Shown here piece by piece: positions 57,286-64,000 of a stretch of DNA of 64,000 nt. The notes beneath the pieces are model-generated. The model was not told the DNA's origin, did no database searches, and saw only the letters and a list, made by a program, of their open reading frames with translations. Each line of letters starts with the position of its first letter. Position 1 is the stretch's first letter. The stretch covers positions 1 to 64,000 of the forward strand of contig CAKQXD010000008.1 in NCBI GenBank assembly GCA_934281605.1, written 5' to 3'. Source of the DNA: an uncultured Clostridia bacterium. Its GTDB lineage: Bacteria > Bacillota > Clostridia > Peptostreptococcales > Anaerovoracaceae. Made by a program: the position numbers and the translations under genes.

Positions 57286-57627
57286 ATGCCAGGATATAGA
57301 AAATTAGGCAGAACTTCAGCTCACAGAAAGTCTATGCTGAGAAATCTGGTAACAGATCTGCTCAGAGAAGGCAGAATCACTACGACTGACACAAGAGCGA
57401 AGGAAGCCAGAAGACAGGCAGAAAAAATGATCACGCTTGCTAAGCGCGGAGATCTCCACGCTAGAAGACAGGCGCTCGCATACGTATATGATGAAACTGT
57501 AGTAACTAAGTTATTTGATGAAATCGCTCCGAAGTATGCAGACAGACAGGGCGGTTACACAAGAATCCTGAAGCTTGGACCTCGTCAGGGAGACAACGCT
57601 GAAATGGTATTCTTAGAACTGGTTTAA
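57286..57627 (+). CDS. rplQ: 50S ribosomal protein L17
   Basis: A 113-residue L17 (YRKLGRTSAHRKSMLRNLVTDLL, RQGDNAEMVFLELV). Last gene of the ribosomal cluster. A UUCG-loop terminator follows, so the ECF genes that often come next in Firmicutes are not attached here. Confidence 0.99.
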   Translation: MPGYRKLGRTSAHRKSMLRNLVTDLLREGRITTTDTRAKEARRQAEKMITLAKRGDLHARRQALAYVYDETVVTKLFDEIAPKYADRQGGYTRILKLGPRQGDNAEMVFLELV

Positions 57628-57648
57628 TCAGAATACAAAACAAGCATA

Positions 57649-57672
57649 AAAACGGACTTCGGTCCGTTTTTT
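57649..57672 (+). terminator. Intrinsic terminator of the ribosomal cluster
   Basis: AAAACGGAC (57649-57657), loop TTCG, GTCCGTTTT (57662-57670) and further T. C(UUCG)G tetraloops are exceptionally stable. Confidence 0.95.
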
Positions 57673-57686
57673 GTTGTTCTGGAAAC

Positions 57687-57716
57687 TTGACCGCAAAGCC
57701 TCAAATACGGTATGAT
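57687..57716 (+). promoter_or_regulatory. Promoter of the two unrecognised genes before clpB
   Basis: TTGACC (57687-57692), an 18-base spacer and TATGAT (57711-57716). Confidence 0.65.
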
Positions 57717-57765
57717 AGGAATAGCAAAACACACAGCTGGACAAATAAATAGTAGGAGATTGATT

Positions 57766-58071
57766 ATGGTTAAACTGGAGAATGTACTGGGCGGAAGCGT
57801 TCAGTTTCACTTTAATATCGCAGAGAAGCTGCACAAGATCGTCGTGATCGCAGAGGGCGTCACGACCGTGTACGACGAAGATGAAGTCCTGGCAATGCTC
57901 AAGGTCTGGAACCACCTGGGCGAGGCGCTGGAATCGGACAAGATGGCGGTGGATCTGGTCAACGGATTCATGAGCAAGTTCGAGGAAGACGGGGAGACTT
58001 ACGTGGAATATTCCTACGGCGCACGCGATCTGCGGTGCAATGTCAAAACCGGAGAACTGGTCGAGGACTAG
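57766..58071 (+). CDS. Conserved-looking small protein of unknown function
   Basis: A 101-residue soluble protein that I do not recognise. It begins MVKLENVLGGSVQFHFNIAEKLHKIVVI and ends YSYGARDLRCNVKTGELVED. The composition is acidic and the predicted pattern is beta strands followed by a helix (DKMAVDLVNGFMSKFE). ATG 57766 follows AGTAGGAGATTGATT. It shares a promoter and terminator with the larger unknown gene 43 bases downstream, so the pair likely functions together. No signal peptide or membrane segment. Confidence 0.7.
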   Translation: MVKLENVLGGSVQFHFNIAEKLHKIVVIAEGVTTVYDEDEVLAMLKVWNHLGEALESDKMAVDLVNGFMSKFEEDGETYVEYSYGARDLRCNVKTGELVED

Positions 58072-58114
58072 TATCCTCCAGTGACTCAACTAACGAAGGA
58101 GAATGAGAATACCC

Positions 58115-58945
58115 ATGAATTACGAAATAGTAATGGAGATGCAGCGCATCTGCGCAGGCGAAGAGCGGGAACTGACCCGCGGCCAGATCGCTGAAGAGAC
58201 CATTGACATCAAGAAAGAGATCAAGAATCTGCCTCCTGACAAGGCACGGGAGTGCGAGATTTTTTATGAAAAGATGCTGCAGGACGCTTCGAAAAAGGCG
58301 TACAATGTGGACACCCTGATGACCGAAAAAGAAGCTATCCAGCAGGAGTTTGACACCTTCCGACGCGAGAGCATCGGTAACGACAGCTTCCACGCCATGT
58401 ATGACGCCATCAGCGAATTCTTTATGAATCCGCCGTTTGAGGGTCTCGACACCATCGAATACGGCGTCAACGAAGTCTGCGTCTTTGCAGTGCTGGAATA
58501 CGTAGCCGGCAGGAGAAACGACGACCACGATCACGAGGGATGCCGCAAGGACTACTGGGACAGCATCGCGCAGCGGACTTACGACGCTACCGCGGACCAC
58601 TGGATCGGCGTATATGACGACCTGCAGAAGCGTTTCGACAAGATCTGGGCGGATGCCGATGCACAGGATCCTGCAAAGGCTCCGGCGGACGGTTCTGCTG
58701 CAAAGACTGCTCCGGCGGCTGATCGGGCGCTTCAGGAGAAAATGGCAGCTTGCGGTATCTTAGCGATCGCCGCGATCCGCGATCAGGACGCATTCTCCCT
58801 GGATATGGTGCAGGGAGGCGCTTTGCAGAAAGCTAAAGAAGTCGTGGAAGAGTTTATGTCCGACAATTATGAAGAAGGCAGAAGCGACTTTACGGACAAC
58901 GTAGTACGTCTGCTCCGCTTCCTCAACGAGTTTTTTACGGTATAA
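58115..58945 (+). CDS. Unrecognised acidic protein, about 276 residues
   Basis: A soluble, largely helical protein with no signal or membrane segment. Visible blocks are MNYEIVMEMQRICAGEERELTRGQI, IEYGVNEVCVFAVLEYVAGRRND, an aromatic stretch around DYWDSIAQRTYDATADHWIGVYDDL, an Ala/Pro-rich low-complexity linker (about 190-210) and a helical end. His and Asp in DDHDHEGC could bind metal. Start is uncertain: ATG 58115 is 13 bases after AAGGAG, while ATG 58103 is only one base after it; I prefer 58115. It follows the 101-residue gene and is ended by a terminator before clpB. Confidence 0.7.
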   Translation: MNYEIVMEMQRICAGEERELTRGQIAEETIDIKKEIKNLPPDKARECEIFYEKMLQDASKKAYNVDTLMTEKEAIQQEFDTFRRESIGNDSFHAMYDAISEFFMNPPFEGLDTIEYGVNEVCVFAVLEYVAGRRNDDHDHEGCRKDYWDSIAQRTYDATADHWIGVYDDLQKRFDKIWADADAQDPAKAPADGSAAKTAPAADRALQEKMAACGILAIAAIRDQDAFSLDMVQGGALQKAKEVVEEFMSDNYEEGRSDFTDNVVRLLRFLNEFFTV

Positions 58946-58979
58946 GAAGGGCATGTATCATAATATAAAGGTCAAAATC

Positions 58980-59014
58980 AGGTATCTGACGGGGAACTGT
59001 CAGGTGCCTTTTTC
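58980..59014 (+). terminator. Intrinsic terminator before clpB
   Basis: AGGTATCTGAC (58980-58990) pairs with GTCAGGTGCCT (58999-59009) with wobbles, followed by a long T-rich tail. Confidence 0.85.
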
Positions 59015-59031
59015 TTTTTTTTGAAAAATTA

Positions 59032-59058
59032 TTAGCACTCTCATGTATTGAGTGCTAA
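59032..59058. promoter_or_regulatory. CIRCE operator (HrcA binding site)
   Basis: TTAGCACTC (59032-59040), nine bases, GAGTGCTAA (59050-59058): an exact match to the CIRCE consensus. HrcA represses heat-shock genes through it. It lies just upstream of the -35 of the likely clpB promoter rather than over the start of transcription. Confidence 0.97.
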
Positions 59059-59065
59059 AAAGTTC

Positions 59066-59094
59066 TTGACTTTCACTAAAACCGGTCTTACAAT
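59066..59094 (+). promoter_or_regulatory. Sigma-A promoter of clpB
   Basis: TTGACT (59066-59071), a 17-base spacer and TACAAT (59089-59094). Only about 32 bases separate the expected transcript start from the start codon. Confidence 0.75.
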
Positions 59095-59132
59095 AGAATT
59101 AAACAGGGAAGACCCTATTGGAGGTGAGATTT

Positions 59133-61724
59133 ATGAATATAGAAAAATATACACAGAACGCTCAGGGGGCGATTATCGATTGTCAGAATATTGCAGTCGA
59201 GGAAGGACATCAGCAGATCGATGGCGAACATCTGCATCTGGCACTGCTCATGCAGAAGGACGGACTGATCCCGAAACTTCTGAAATTCATGAGCATCAAC
59301 ACCGGTGAAGTGATCGGTGCGGTACAGCAGCAGATCGACAAACTGCCGAAGGTTTCCGGCAGTGCGGAATCCATGTACACTACAAGACGGCTGCAGCAGC
59401 TGCTTCTCAGCGCTGAGAAAAAAGCTGAGAAGATGAAGGACGAATATGTCAGCGTTGAGCATCTGTATCTGGCTCTGCTGGATGAGAGAAATACTCCATC
59501 GGCTGAGATCTTCAGAAGATACGGTATCACCAAGGATAAGTTCCTGGACGCTTTGAATCAGGTGAGAGGCAACCAGAGAGTGACCAGCCAGAATCCGGAG
59601 GAGAACTACGATGCACTCAATAAATACGGACGTGACCTGGTAGAGATGGCACGGGAAGGCAAGCTGGATCCGGTCATTGGTCGAGACAGCGAGATTCGTC
59701 ACACCATCCAGATCCTTTCCAGAAGGACCAAGAACAACCCGGTACTCATCGGTGAGCCGGGCGTAGGTAAAACTGCCGTTGTAGAAGGACTGGCGCAGCG
59801 TATCTTAAATGGAGACGTGCCGGAAGGACTGAAGGACAAGACCATTTTCGCACTGGATATGGGAGCTCTGATTGCAGGAGCTAAATTCCGGGGTGAATTT
59901 GAGGAACGTCTGAAGGCAGTCCTCAACGAAATCGAGAAATCCGAGGGCAGGATCATTCTGTTCATCGACGAGATCCACAACATCGTAGGCGCAGGCAAGA
60001 CCGAGGGCGCGATGGACGCAGGCAACCTGCTGAAACCGAAACTTGCCAGAGGCGAGCTCCACTGCATCGGCGCAACGACTCTGGATGAATACAGAAAGTA
60101 TATCGAAAAGGATGCCGCTCTGGAACGTCGTTTCCAGAAGGTTCTGGTCGATCAGCCGACGGTGGAGGATACCATTTCCATCCTCCGTGGACTGAAAGAA
60201 CGGTTTGAGATCCACCACGGCGTAAGGATCACCGACAGCGCGCTGATCGCGTGCGCGACTTTGTCGGACCGTTATATTAGCGACAGATTCCTGCCGGACA
60301 AGGCCATCGACCTGATGGACGAGGCTGCGGCGCGGATCCGTACCGAGATCGACAGCATGCCGTCTGAACTGGACGAAATCTCCAGAAAGATCATGCAGCT
60401 GGAAATCGAAAAACAGGCGCTGGCCAAAGAATCCGATGCAGGCTCCAAGGCGCGGCTGGAAAACCTGGAAAAAGAGCTGTCTCAGTTAAAGGATGAAAGC
60501 AACTCCATGAGAGCTCAGTGGGAAGGCGAGAAGAAAGCCATCACCGAGGTCAAGGTCATCAAGCAGGAAATCGAGTCGGTAAAACATGACATCGAAGAAG
60601 CTGAGAGAAACTACGACCTGGAGAAACTGGCACAGCTGAAATACGGCACTTTGCCGGATCTGGAGAAGAAGCTGGAAGTCGAAAAGAAAAAGGCAGAAGA
60701 GGGCAAGGATGCCCGTCTTCTGAAAGAAGAAGTCGGCGAAGAAGAAATCGCGGAAGTCATCTCCGGCTGGACCGGCATCCCGGTCAGCAAGCTGGTGGAA
60801 AGCGAGCGGGAAAAACTGCTGAAGCTGCCTGAAATACTCCATAAGAGAGTCATCGGACAGGACGAAGGCGTGCAGGCCGTGGCGGAAGCCGTGCTCCGTG
60901 CCCGTGCAGGATTAAAGGATGAAAAGCGGCCGATCGGTTCGTTTATCTTCCTGGGACCTACCGGAGTCGGCAAGACCGAGCTGGCCAAGGCTCTGTCTGA
61001 AGCGCTGTTTGACTCCGAGCGGAACATGATCCGAATCGATATGTCCGAGTACATGGAGAAGCACTCCGTCTCCAGACTGGTAGGAGCTCCTCCGGGATAC
61101 GTCGGCTACGATGAAGGCGGTCAGCTGACCGAAGCCGTAAGACGGAAGCCGTACAGCGTTATCCTGTTTGACGAGATCGAAAAGGCTCACCCGGATGTGT
61201 TCAACATCCTGCTGCAGCTGCTGGATGACGGCCGTCTGACCGACAACCAGGGCAGGACCGTAGACTTCAAGAACACCATCGTCATCATGACGTCCAACAT
61301 CGGCAGCAGCTATCTGATCGACGGTATCCGTCAGGACGGAACCATCGATGCTGATGTAAAACAGAAGGTAGAGGATGAGACGAAGAAGTACTTCCGTCCG
61401 GAATTCCTCAACCGTATCGACGAGATCGTCGTATTCTCACCGCTGACCGAGGATCAGATCGTCAAGATCATCGATCTGGGTATGCGGGACATCGAACACC
61501 GCCTCGAAGAGCGGAATATCACTCTGTCCCTTACGGATGCGGCTAAGAAGTTTATCGCCGACGAGAGCTATGACCCGGCATACGGCGCACGACCGGTCAA
61601 GAGATTCCTGCAGCGCAGCGTAGAAACTGAGCTGGCAGGCGAGATCATCCGGGGCGCCGTCAAGGACGGCGACAGCGTCGTCATCGACAGCGATGGAAGC
61701 AAGCTGAGCTTCCAGACGAAATAA
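59133..61724 (+). CDS. clpB: Chaperone ClpB (AAA+ disaggregase)
   Basis: ClpB pulls proteins out of aggregates together with DnaK. The 863-residue protein has an N-domain (about 1-150), a first AAA+ module with GEPGVGKT and FIDEIHNIVGAG, a long coiled-coil middle domain (about 400-520), and a second module with GPTGVGKT, VILFDEIEKAH and the arginine finger region FRPEFLNRIDE. No ClpP-docking IGF loop is obvious, which separates it from ClpA/ClpC. ATG 59133 follows GGAGGTGAGATT; an in-frame TTG at 59118 is part of that site. An exact CIRCE element upstream implies HrcA control. Terminator after the stop. Confidence 0.97.
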   Translation: MNIEKYTQNAQGAIIDCQNIAVEEGHQQIDGEHLHLALLMQKDGLIPKLLKFMSINTGEVIGAVQQQIDKLPKVSGSAESMYTTRRLQQLLLSAEKKAEKMKDEYVSVEHLYLALLDERNTPSAEIFRRYGITKDKFLDALNQVRGNQRVTSQNPEENYDALNKYGRDLVEMAREGKLDPVIGRDSEIRHTIQILSRRTKNNPVLIGEPGVGKTAVVEGLAQRILNGDVPEGLKDKTIFALDMGALIAGAKFRGEFEERLKAVLNEIEKSEGRIILFIDEIHNIVGAGKTEGAMDAGNLLKPKLARGELHCIGATTLDEYRKYIEKDAALERRFQKVLVDQPTVEDTISILRGLKERFEIHHGVRITDSALIACATLSDRYISDRFLPDKAIDLMDEAAARIRTEIDSMPSELDEISRKIMQLEIEKQALAKESDAGSKARLENLEKELSQLKDESNSMRAQWEGEKKAITEVKVIKQEIESVKHDIEEAERNYDLEKLAQLKYGTLPDLEKKLEVEKKKAEEGKDARLLKEEVGEEEIAEVISGWTGIPVSKLVESEREKLLKLPEILHKRVIGQDEGVQAVAEAVLRARAGLKDEKRPIGSFIFLGPTGVGKTELAKALSEALFDSERNMIRIDMSEYMEKHSVSRLVGAPPGYVGYDEGGQLTEAVRRKPYSVILFDEIEKAHPDVFNILLQLLDDGRLTDNQGRTVDFKNTIVIMTSNIGSSYLIDGIRQDGTIDADVKQKVEDETKKYFRPEFLNRIDEIVVFSPLTEDQIVKIIDLGMRDIEHRLEERNITLSLTDAAKKFIADESYDPAYGARPVKRFLQRSVETELAGEIIRGAVKDGDSVVIDSDGSKLSFQTK

Positions 61725-61754
61725 AGAATGATACTCTGCTGAAAAGCAGAATGC

Positions 61755-61801
61755 AAAAGGCTATTGCACGAGACTGTACAAGTCAAGGCAATAGCCTTTT
61801 T
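61755..61801 (+). terminator. Intrinsic terminator of clpB
   Basis: AAAAGGCTATTGC (61755-61767) pairs with GCAATAGCCTTTT (61788-61800) and T-rich sequence follows. Confidence 0.9.
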
Positions 61802-61875
61802 GTTATTTTTCGACACATTTTTCGCGAGGGGGTATTCCCCGATGTACAGAAAAAAATACAAGAAATTTTTCTTCC

Positions 61876-61917
61876 AAAACCAGACTGAAATCGGACAATC
61901 AGACTGGTTTTTCTTTT
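61876..61917 (+). terminator. Second terminator-like hairpin
   Basis: AAAACCAGACTG (61876-61887) pairs with CAGACTGGTTTT (61900-61911) apart from an A-A mismatch, followed by CTTTTT. It backs up the clpB terminator or acts on leftward transcripts. No other feature is seen between 61802 and 61973. Confidence 0.6.
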
Positions 61918-61986
61918 TGCTGCAAAGATTTCGCCAGGGCGTATTTTAAAAGAAAAGGATAGCTTGCGGCGTCAGGAGGGGGGCGC

Positions 61987-62019
61987 ATGGCACACATGGG
62001 ATTTATTAACAAACCGTGA
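61987..62019 (+). CDS. Possible 10-codon leader peptide before the second SipW locus
   Basis: AGGAGGGGGG (61974-61983) precedes ATG 61987, which opens MAHMGFINKP and stops at TGA 62017-62019. The ribosome binding site is stronger than that of many real genes. The sipW start is 80 bases further on. It may be a leader peptide or a chance frame. Confidence 0.3.
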   Translation: MAHMGFINKP

Positions 62020-62098
62020 GCGCCTTGGAAATACGTGGATTGCGGGGAATTTTGTACCGATGCTAAAATAGGTTATTCATTCGGGGAGGAACATTTTA

Positions 62099-62671
62099 AT
62101 GAACAAATCCATACGACGAATCTGGAATGTGATCTCCATTATTTTAGTGGTGATCGTCGTGGCATTGACCATACTGCTGGTGGGCGTGCGGCTCATCGGT
62201 CTGCAGCCCTATGCGGTCCTGTCGGGCTCCATGGAGCCGACCTATCATACAGGCGCTCTGATCTATGTGAAAAAGACCCAGCCTCAGGAAGTAGAGGTCG
62301 GTGATCCCATTACTTTCGTACTGGATGATCAGCTCAACATCGCCACCCACAGGGTAATTAAAATAGACGATGCAAACCGGCATTTTTATACCAAGGGCGA
62401 TGCCAACGAGTTTGCCGATGCATCGCCGGTGCACTACAACAACCTGATCGGCAAGCCGGTCTTCACCATCCCTTATTTGGGATACCTGTCCGCCTATGTA
62501 AAGGATCCTCCCGGCAGATACATAGCGCTGGCTGCTGCGGCCGTCCTGCTGCTTCTCGTATTCCTGCCGGATCTGTTTGACGGGGAGAAGAAAAAGGAAA
62601 AGAAATCCGGCGCCAGTGGCAGGGCGGAGTCCTCTGCCGCAGGGGATCATCAAGATGTGGGTAACGCTTAA
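62099..62671 (+). CDS. sipW: SipW-type signal peptidase I
   Basis: A 190-residue ER-type signal peptidase with the classical motifs VLSGSMEPTYHTGAL (Ser44), THRV (His84) and YTKGDANEFAD (Asp101). One helix lies at the N-terminus (about 10-33) and one near the end (about 140-160), with a short Lys/Ser/Ala-rich cytoplasmic tail. This is the normal length for SipW, unlike the long-tailed enzyme at 15690. The start follows GGGGAGGAACATTTTA. Its substrates are probably the two TasA-like proteins directly downstream. Confidence 0.9.
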   Translation: MNKSIRRIWNVISIILVVIVVALTILLVGVRLIGLQPYAVLSGSMEPTYHTGALIYVKKTQPQEVEVGDPITFVLDDQLNIATHRVIKIDDANRHFYTKGDANEFADASPVHYNNLIGKPVFTIPYLGYLSAYVKDPPGRYIALAAAAVLLLLVFLPDLFDGEKKKEKKSGASGRAESSAAGDHQDVGNA

Positions 62672-62720
62672 AAGCGCCCAGATATATTCCATTAAAACTT
62701 ATTTTACAGGAGGAAATGAA

Positions 62721-63296
62721 ATGAAAAGCAAGAAGAAAGTTTTTATGACTGTTCTGTGCGCTGCCGCGCTCGTTGTCGCAAGCGTACTGGGAACAATGGC
62801 GTTTTTAACGTCAAAAGACAAGGTAAACAATACGTTTACAGTTGGTAACGTAGCAATCACGCTGGATGAAGCTAAGGTTACCGATGCTGGAAATCCAGTT
62901 GAAGGAGCTGACAGAGTAAAGGCGAATATCTACAAACTGATTCCAGGTCATGAATACACAAAGGACCCTACGGTTCACGTAACTGCAAACAGTGAAGACA
63001 GCTGGGTATTCATAAAGGTAGAAGACGGTCTTGCTGCTATCGAAGATGATACTACGGTTGCTGATCAGATCACAGGCAATGGGTGGACTGCACTGGATGG
63101 CGTTGCAGGCGTTTATTACAAAGAATACTCTTCCAGCACAGCTGCAACAGATCTGGTTGTGTTTGAAACATTTAAGGTAAAAGGCGATGCTGATGTAGCT
63201 CAGTATGCAAACGCTAAGATCGATGTTACAGCATATGCGATCCAGAAAGATGGATTCACAACACCGGCAGCAGCCTGGGCTGAAGTAAGCAAATAA
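62721..63296 (+). CDS. TasA-like SipW-dependent fibre protein
   Basis: A 191-residue secreted protein with MKSKKKVFMTVLCAAALVVA-type signal ending in GTMAFLTSKDKVNNTFTVGNV, a SipW/camelysin box, followed by a single beta-rich domain (AITLDEAKV, IYKLIPGHEYTKDPTVHVTANSEDSWVFIKVE, VYYKEYSSS). The segment GNVxITLDE...IPGxxYxKDPTVxV is characteristic of TasA/camelysin proteins that polymerise into extracellular fibres. ATG 62721 has AGGAGG seven bases upstream; a longer frame from 62577 overlaps sipW and is not used. It is 49 bases from sipW and 45 from the next gene. Confidence 0.85.
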   Translation: MKSKKKVFMTVLCAAALVVASVLGTMAFLTSKDKVNNTFTVGNVAITLDEAKVTDAGNPVEGADRVKANIYKLIPGHEYTKDPTVHVTANSEDSWVFIKVEDGLAAIEDDTTVADQITGNGWTALDGVAGVYYKEYSSSTAATDLVVFETFKVKGDADVAQYANAKIDVTAYAIQKDGFTTPAAAWAEVSK

Positions 63297-63341
63297 GCAT
63301 ACACATCGCGTTAAGACAAATACAAGAAAGGACTATTCGTC

Positions 63342-64000
63342 ATGAAAAAGAAAATCGTAACCTGCTGTCTGGTGGCAGCATTGCTGGTGATCGGCGTCAT
63401 CGGTGCATCCCTGGCCTACTTCACCGACAAAGATGCGAAAGACAACGTATTTACGACGGGCAACGTAGATATTTCTCTGCAGGAAAACTTTGAACAGAAT
63501 TCCAAGCTGCTTCCGGCAACAGGAAGTGCTCAGAACGGGACACTGGAAAACGGTGTGACCAAGGAGATCATGGTAAAAAATGAACTGAAGTCGGAAGATG
63601 CATATGTCCGCGTACATATCGCGATCCCGTCTATTTTAGATGACGGCGCTTCCACCTTTGATGCGAAGAATAATGTTCTGCATTTCAACTATGACCCGGA
63701 TTCCATCGGTGCAGGCAAGTGGGACTGGTCCAGAACTTCCGGAGCTCCATATCAGGGTGACTGGAATTTCTACACCACTACGATCGACGACATTGACTAC
63801 AATGTTTACGTTGTAACATACGGAACTGCGTTAAAGGCTGGAGAAACGACTCCGGAAAAGGCAATGCATCAGGTTTACCTGGACAGCAAGGTAACCAATG
63901 CAGATATCACAAAGATCAAGGAATCTTTAGGCGATAACTGGGAGATCAAGGTTGTCGCAGAAGGAGCGCAGGCTGCTGGCTTTGCAGATGCTTATGCTGC
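63342..64000 (+). CDS. Second TasA-like SipW-dependent protein, cut by the window end
   Basis: Open from ATG 63342 to the window end, at least 219 codons without a stop. The signal region MKKKIVTCCLVAALLVIGVIG is followed by ASLAYFTDKDAKDNVFTTGNVDISLQE, the SipW-type box and first strand of a camelysin-like domain. The words MVKNELKSEDAYVRVHIAIPS and WYYK-like IDDIDYNVYVVTYGTALKAGETT continue the domain. Start after AAGAAAGGAC. It is probably the second subunit of the fibre operon. The C-terminus is not visible. Confidence 0.85.
   Translation, partial: MKKKIVTCCLVAALLVIGVIGASLAYFTDKDAKDNVFTTGNVDISLQENFEQNSKLLPATGSAQNGTLENGVTKEIMVKNELKSEDAYVRVHIAIPSILDDGASTFDAKNNVLHFNYDPDSIGAGKWDWSRTSGAPYQGDWNFYTTTIDDIDYNVYVVTYGTALKAGETTPEKAMHQVYLDSKVTNADITKIKESLGDNWEIKVVAEGAQAAGFADAYA

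Overview
The window looks like a chromosomal segment of a moderate-GC anaerobic Firmicute, most likely class Clostridia. The evidence is a six-gene Rnf complex in the clostridial order C-D-G-E-A-B, a zinc-type S14, strong AGGAGG-type ribosome binding sites, HrcA/CIRCE control of clpB, SipW-type surface proteins and a LytM/M23 protein resembling SpoIIQ. Eubacteriales/Anaerovoracaceae-like lineages would fit, but the species cannot be named from the sequence alone.

Layout. 1-4.6 kb: a shortened IS3-type OrfA-like gene followed closely by a large BspA-type leucine-rich-repeat surface protein. 4.6-8.1 kb: an ABC transporter (ATPase plus FtsX-like permease) behind a long structured leader with two GTTAG-N6-CTAAC palindromes. 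8.4-13.7 kb: the rnf operon. 14.2-23.4 kb: a surface-fibre operon with a two-lobed TasA-like membrane protein, an unusual SipW-type signal peptidase with a long C-terminal tail, three mosaic paralogues sharing an identical 45-residue N-terminus, and two more AWFT-signal proteins. Each of the four repeat-bearing substrate genes is preceded by a two-hairpin RNA element whose stems covary. 23.7-25.8 kb: Gx transporter, NusG-II protein and ApbE flavin transferase, which plausibly serve flavinylation of the Rnf subunits. 25.8-30.8 kb: a CsbB/YfhO-like envelope glycosylation pair and a convergent MocR-type regulator that has lost its PLP lysine. 30.9-35.1 kb: aroD, the ECF transporter core (ecfA1-ecfA2-ecfT) and trmB. 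35.2-41.6 kb: an M23/SpoIIQ-like gene, an AT-richer DUF3791/DUF3990 toxin-antitoxin-like cassette, a class I aminotransferase, a PC4/YdbC protein with an extra tail, a TGS-uridine kinase and a LUD-domain protein. 41.8-57.7 kb: the complete S10-spc-alpha ribosomal cluster with secY, adk, map, infA and rpoA. 57.7-61.8 kb: two unrecognised genes and clpB. 61.9-64 kb: a second SipW locus with two TasA-like substrates, the last one cut by the window end.

How the parts fit. Rnf couples ferredoxin oxidation to NAD and ion pumping; its RnfD and RnfG subunits carry covalent FMN that an extracytoplasmic ApbE attaches. Two independent SipW peptidases serve two sets of secreted fibre or adhesin proteins. 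The most noteworthy unexplained signal is the quadruplicated, compensatorily changed double hairpin in front of the SipW substrates, combined with a constant-variable-constant protein architecture and 22-bp direct repeats on either side of the whole 9.6-kb operon. All functional statements are inferred from sequence; no database search was run.
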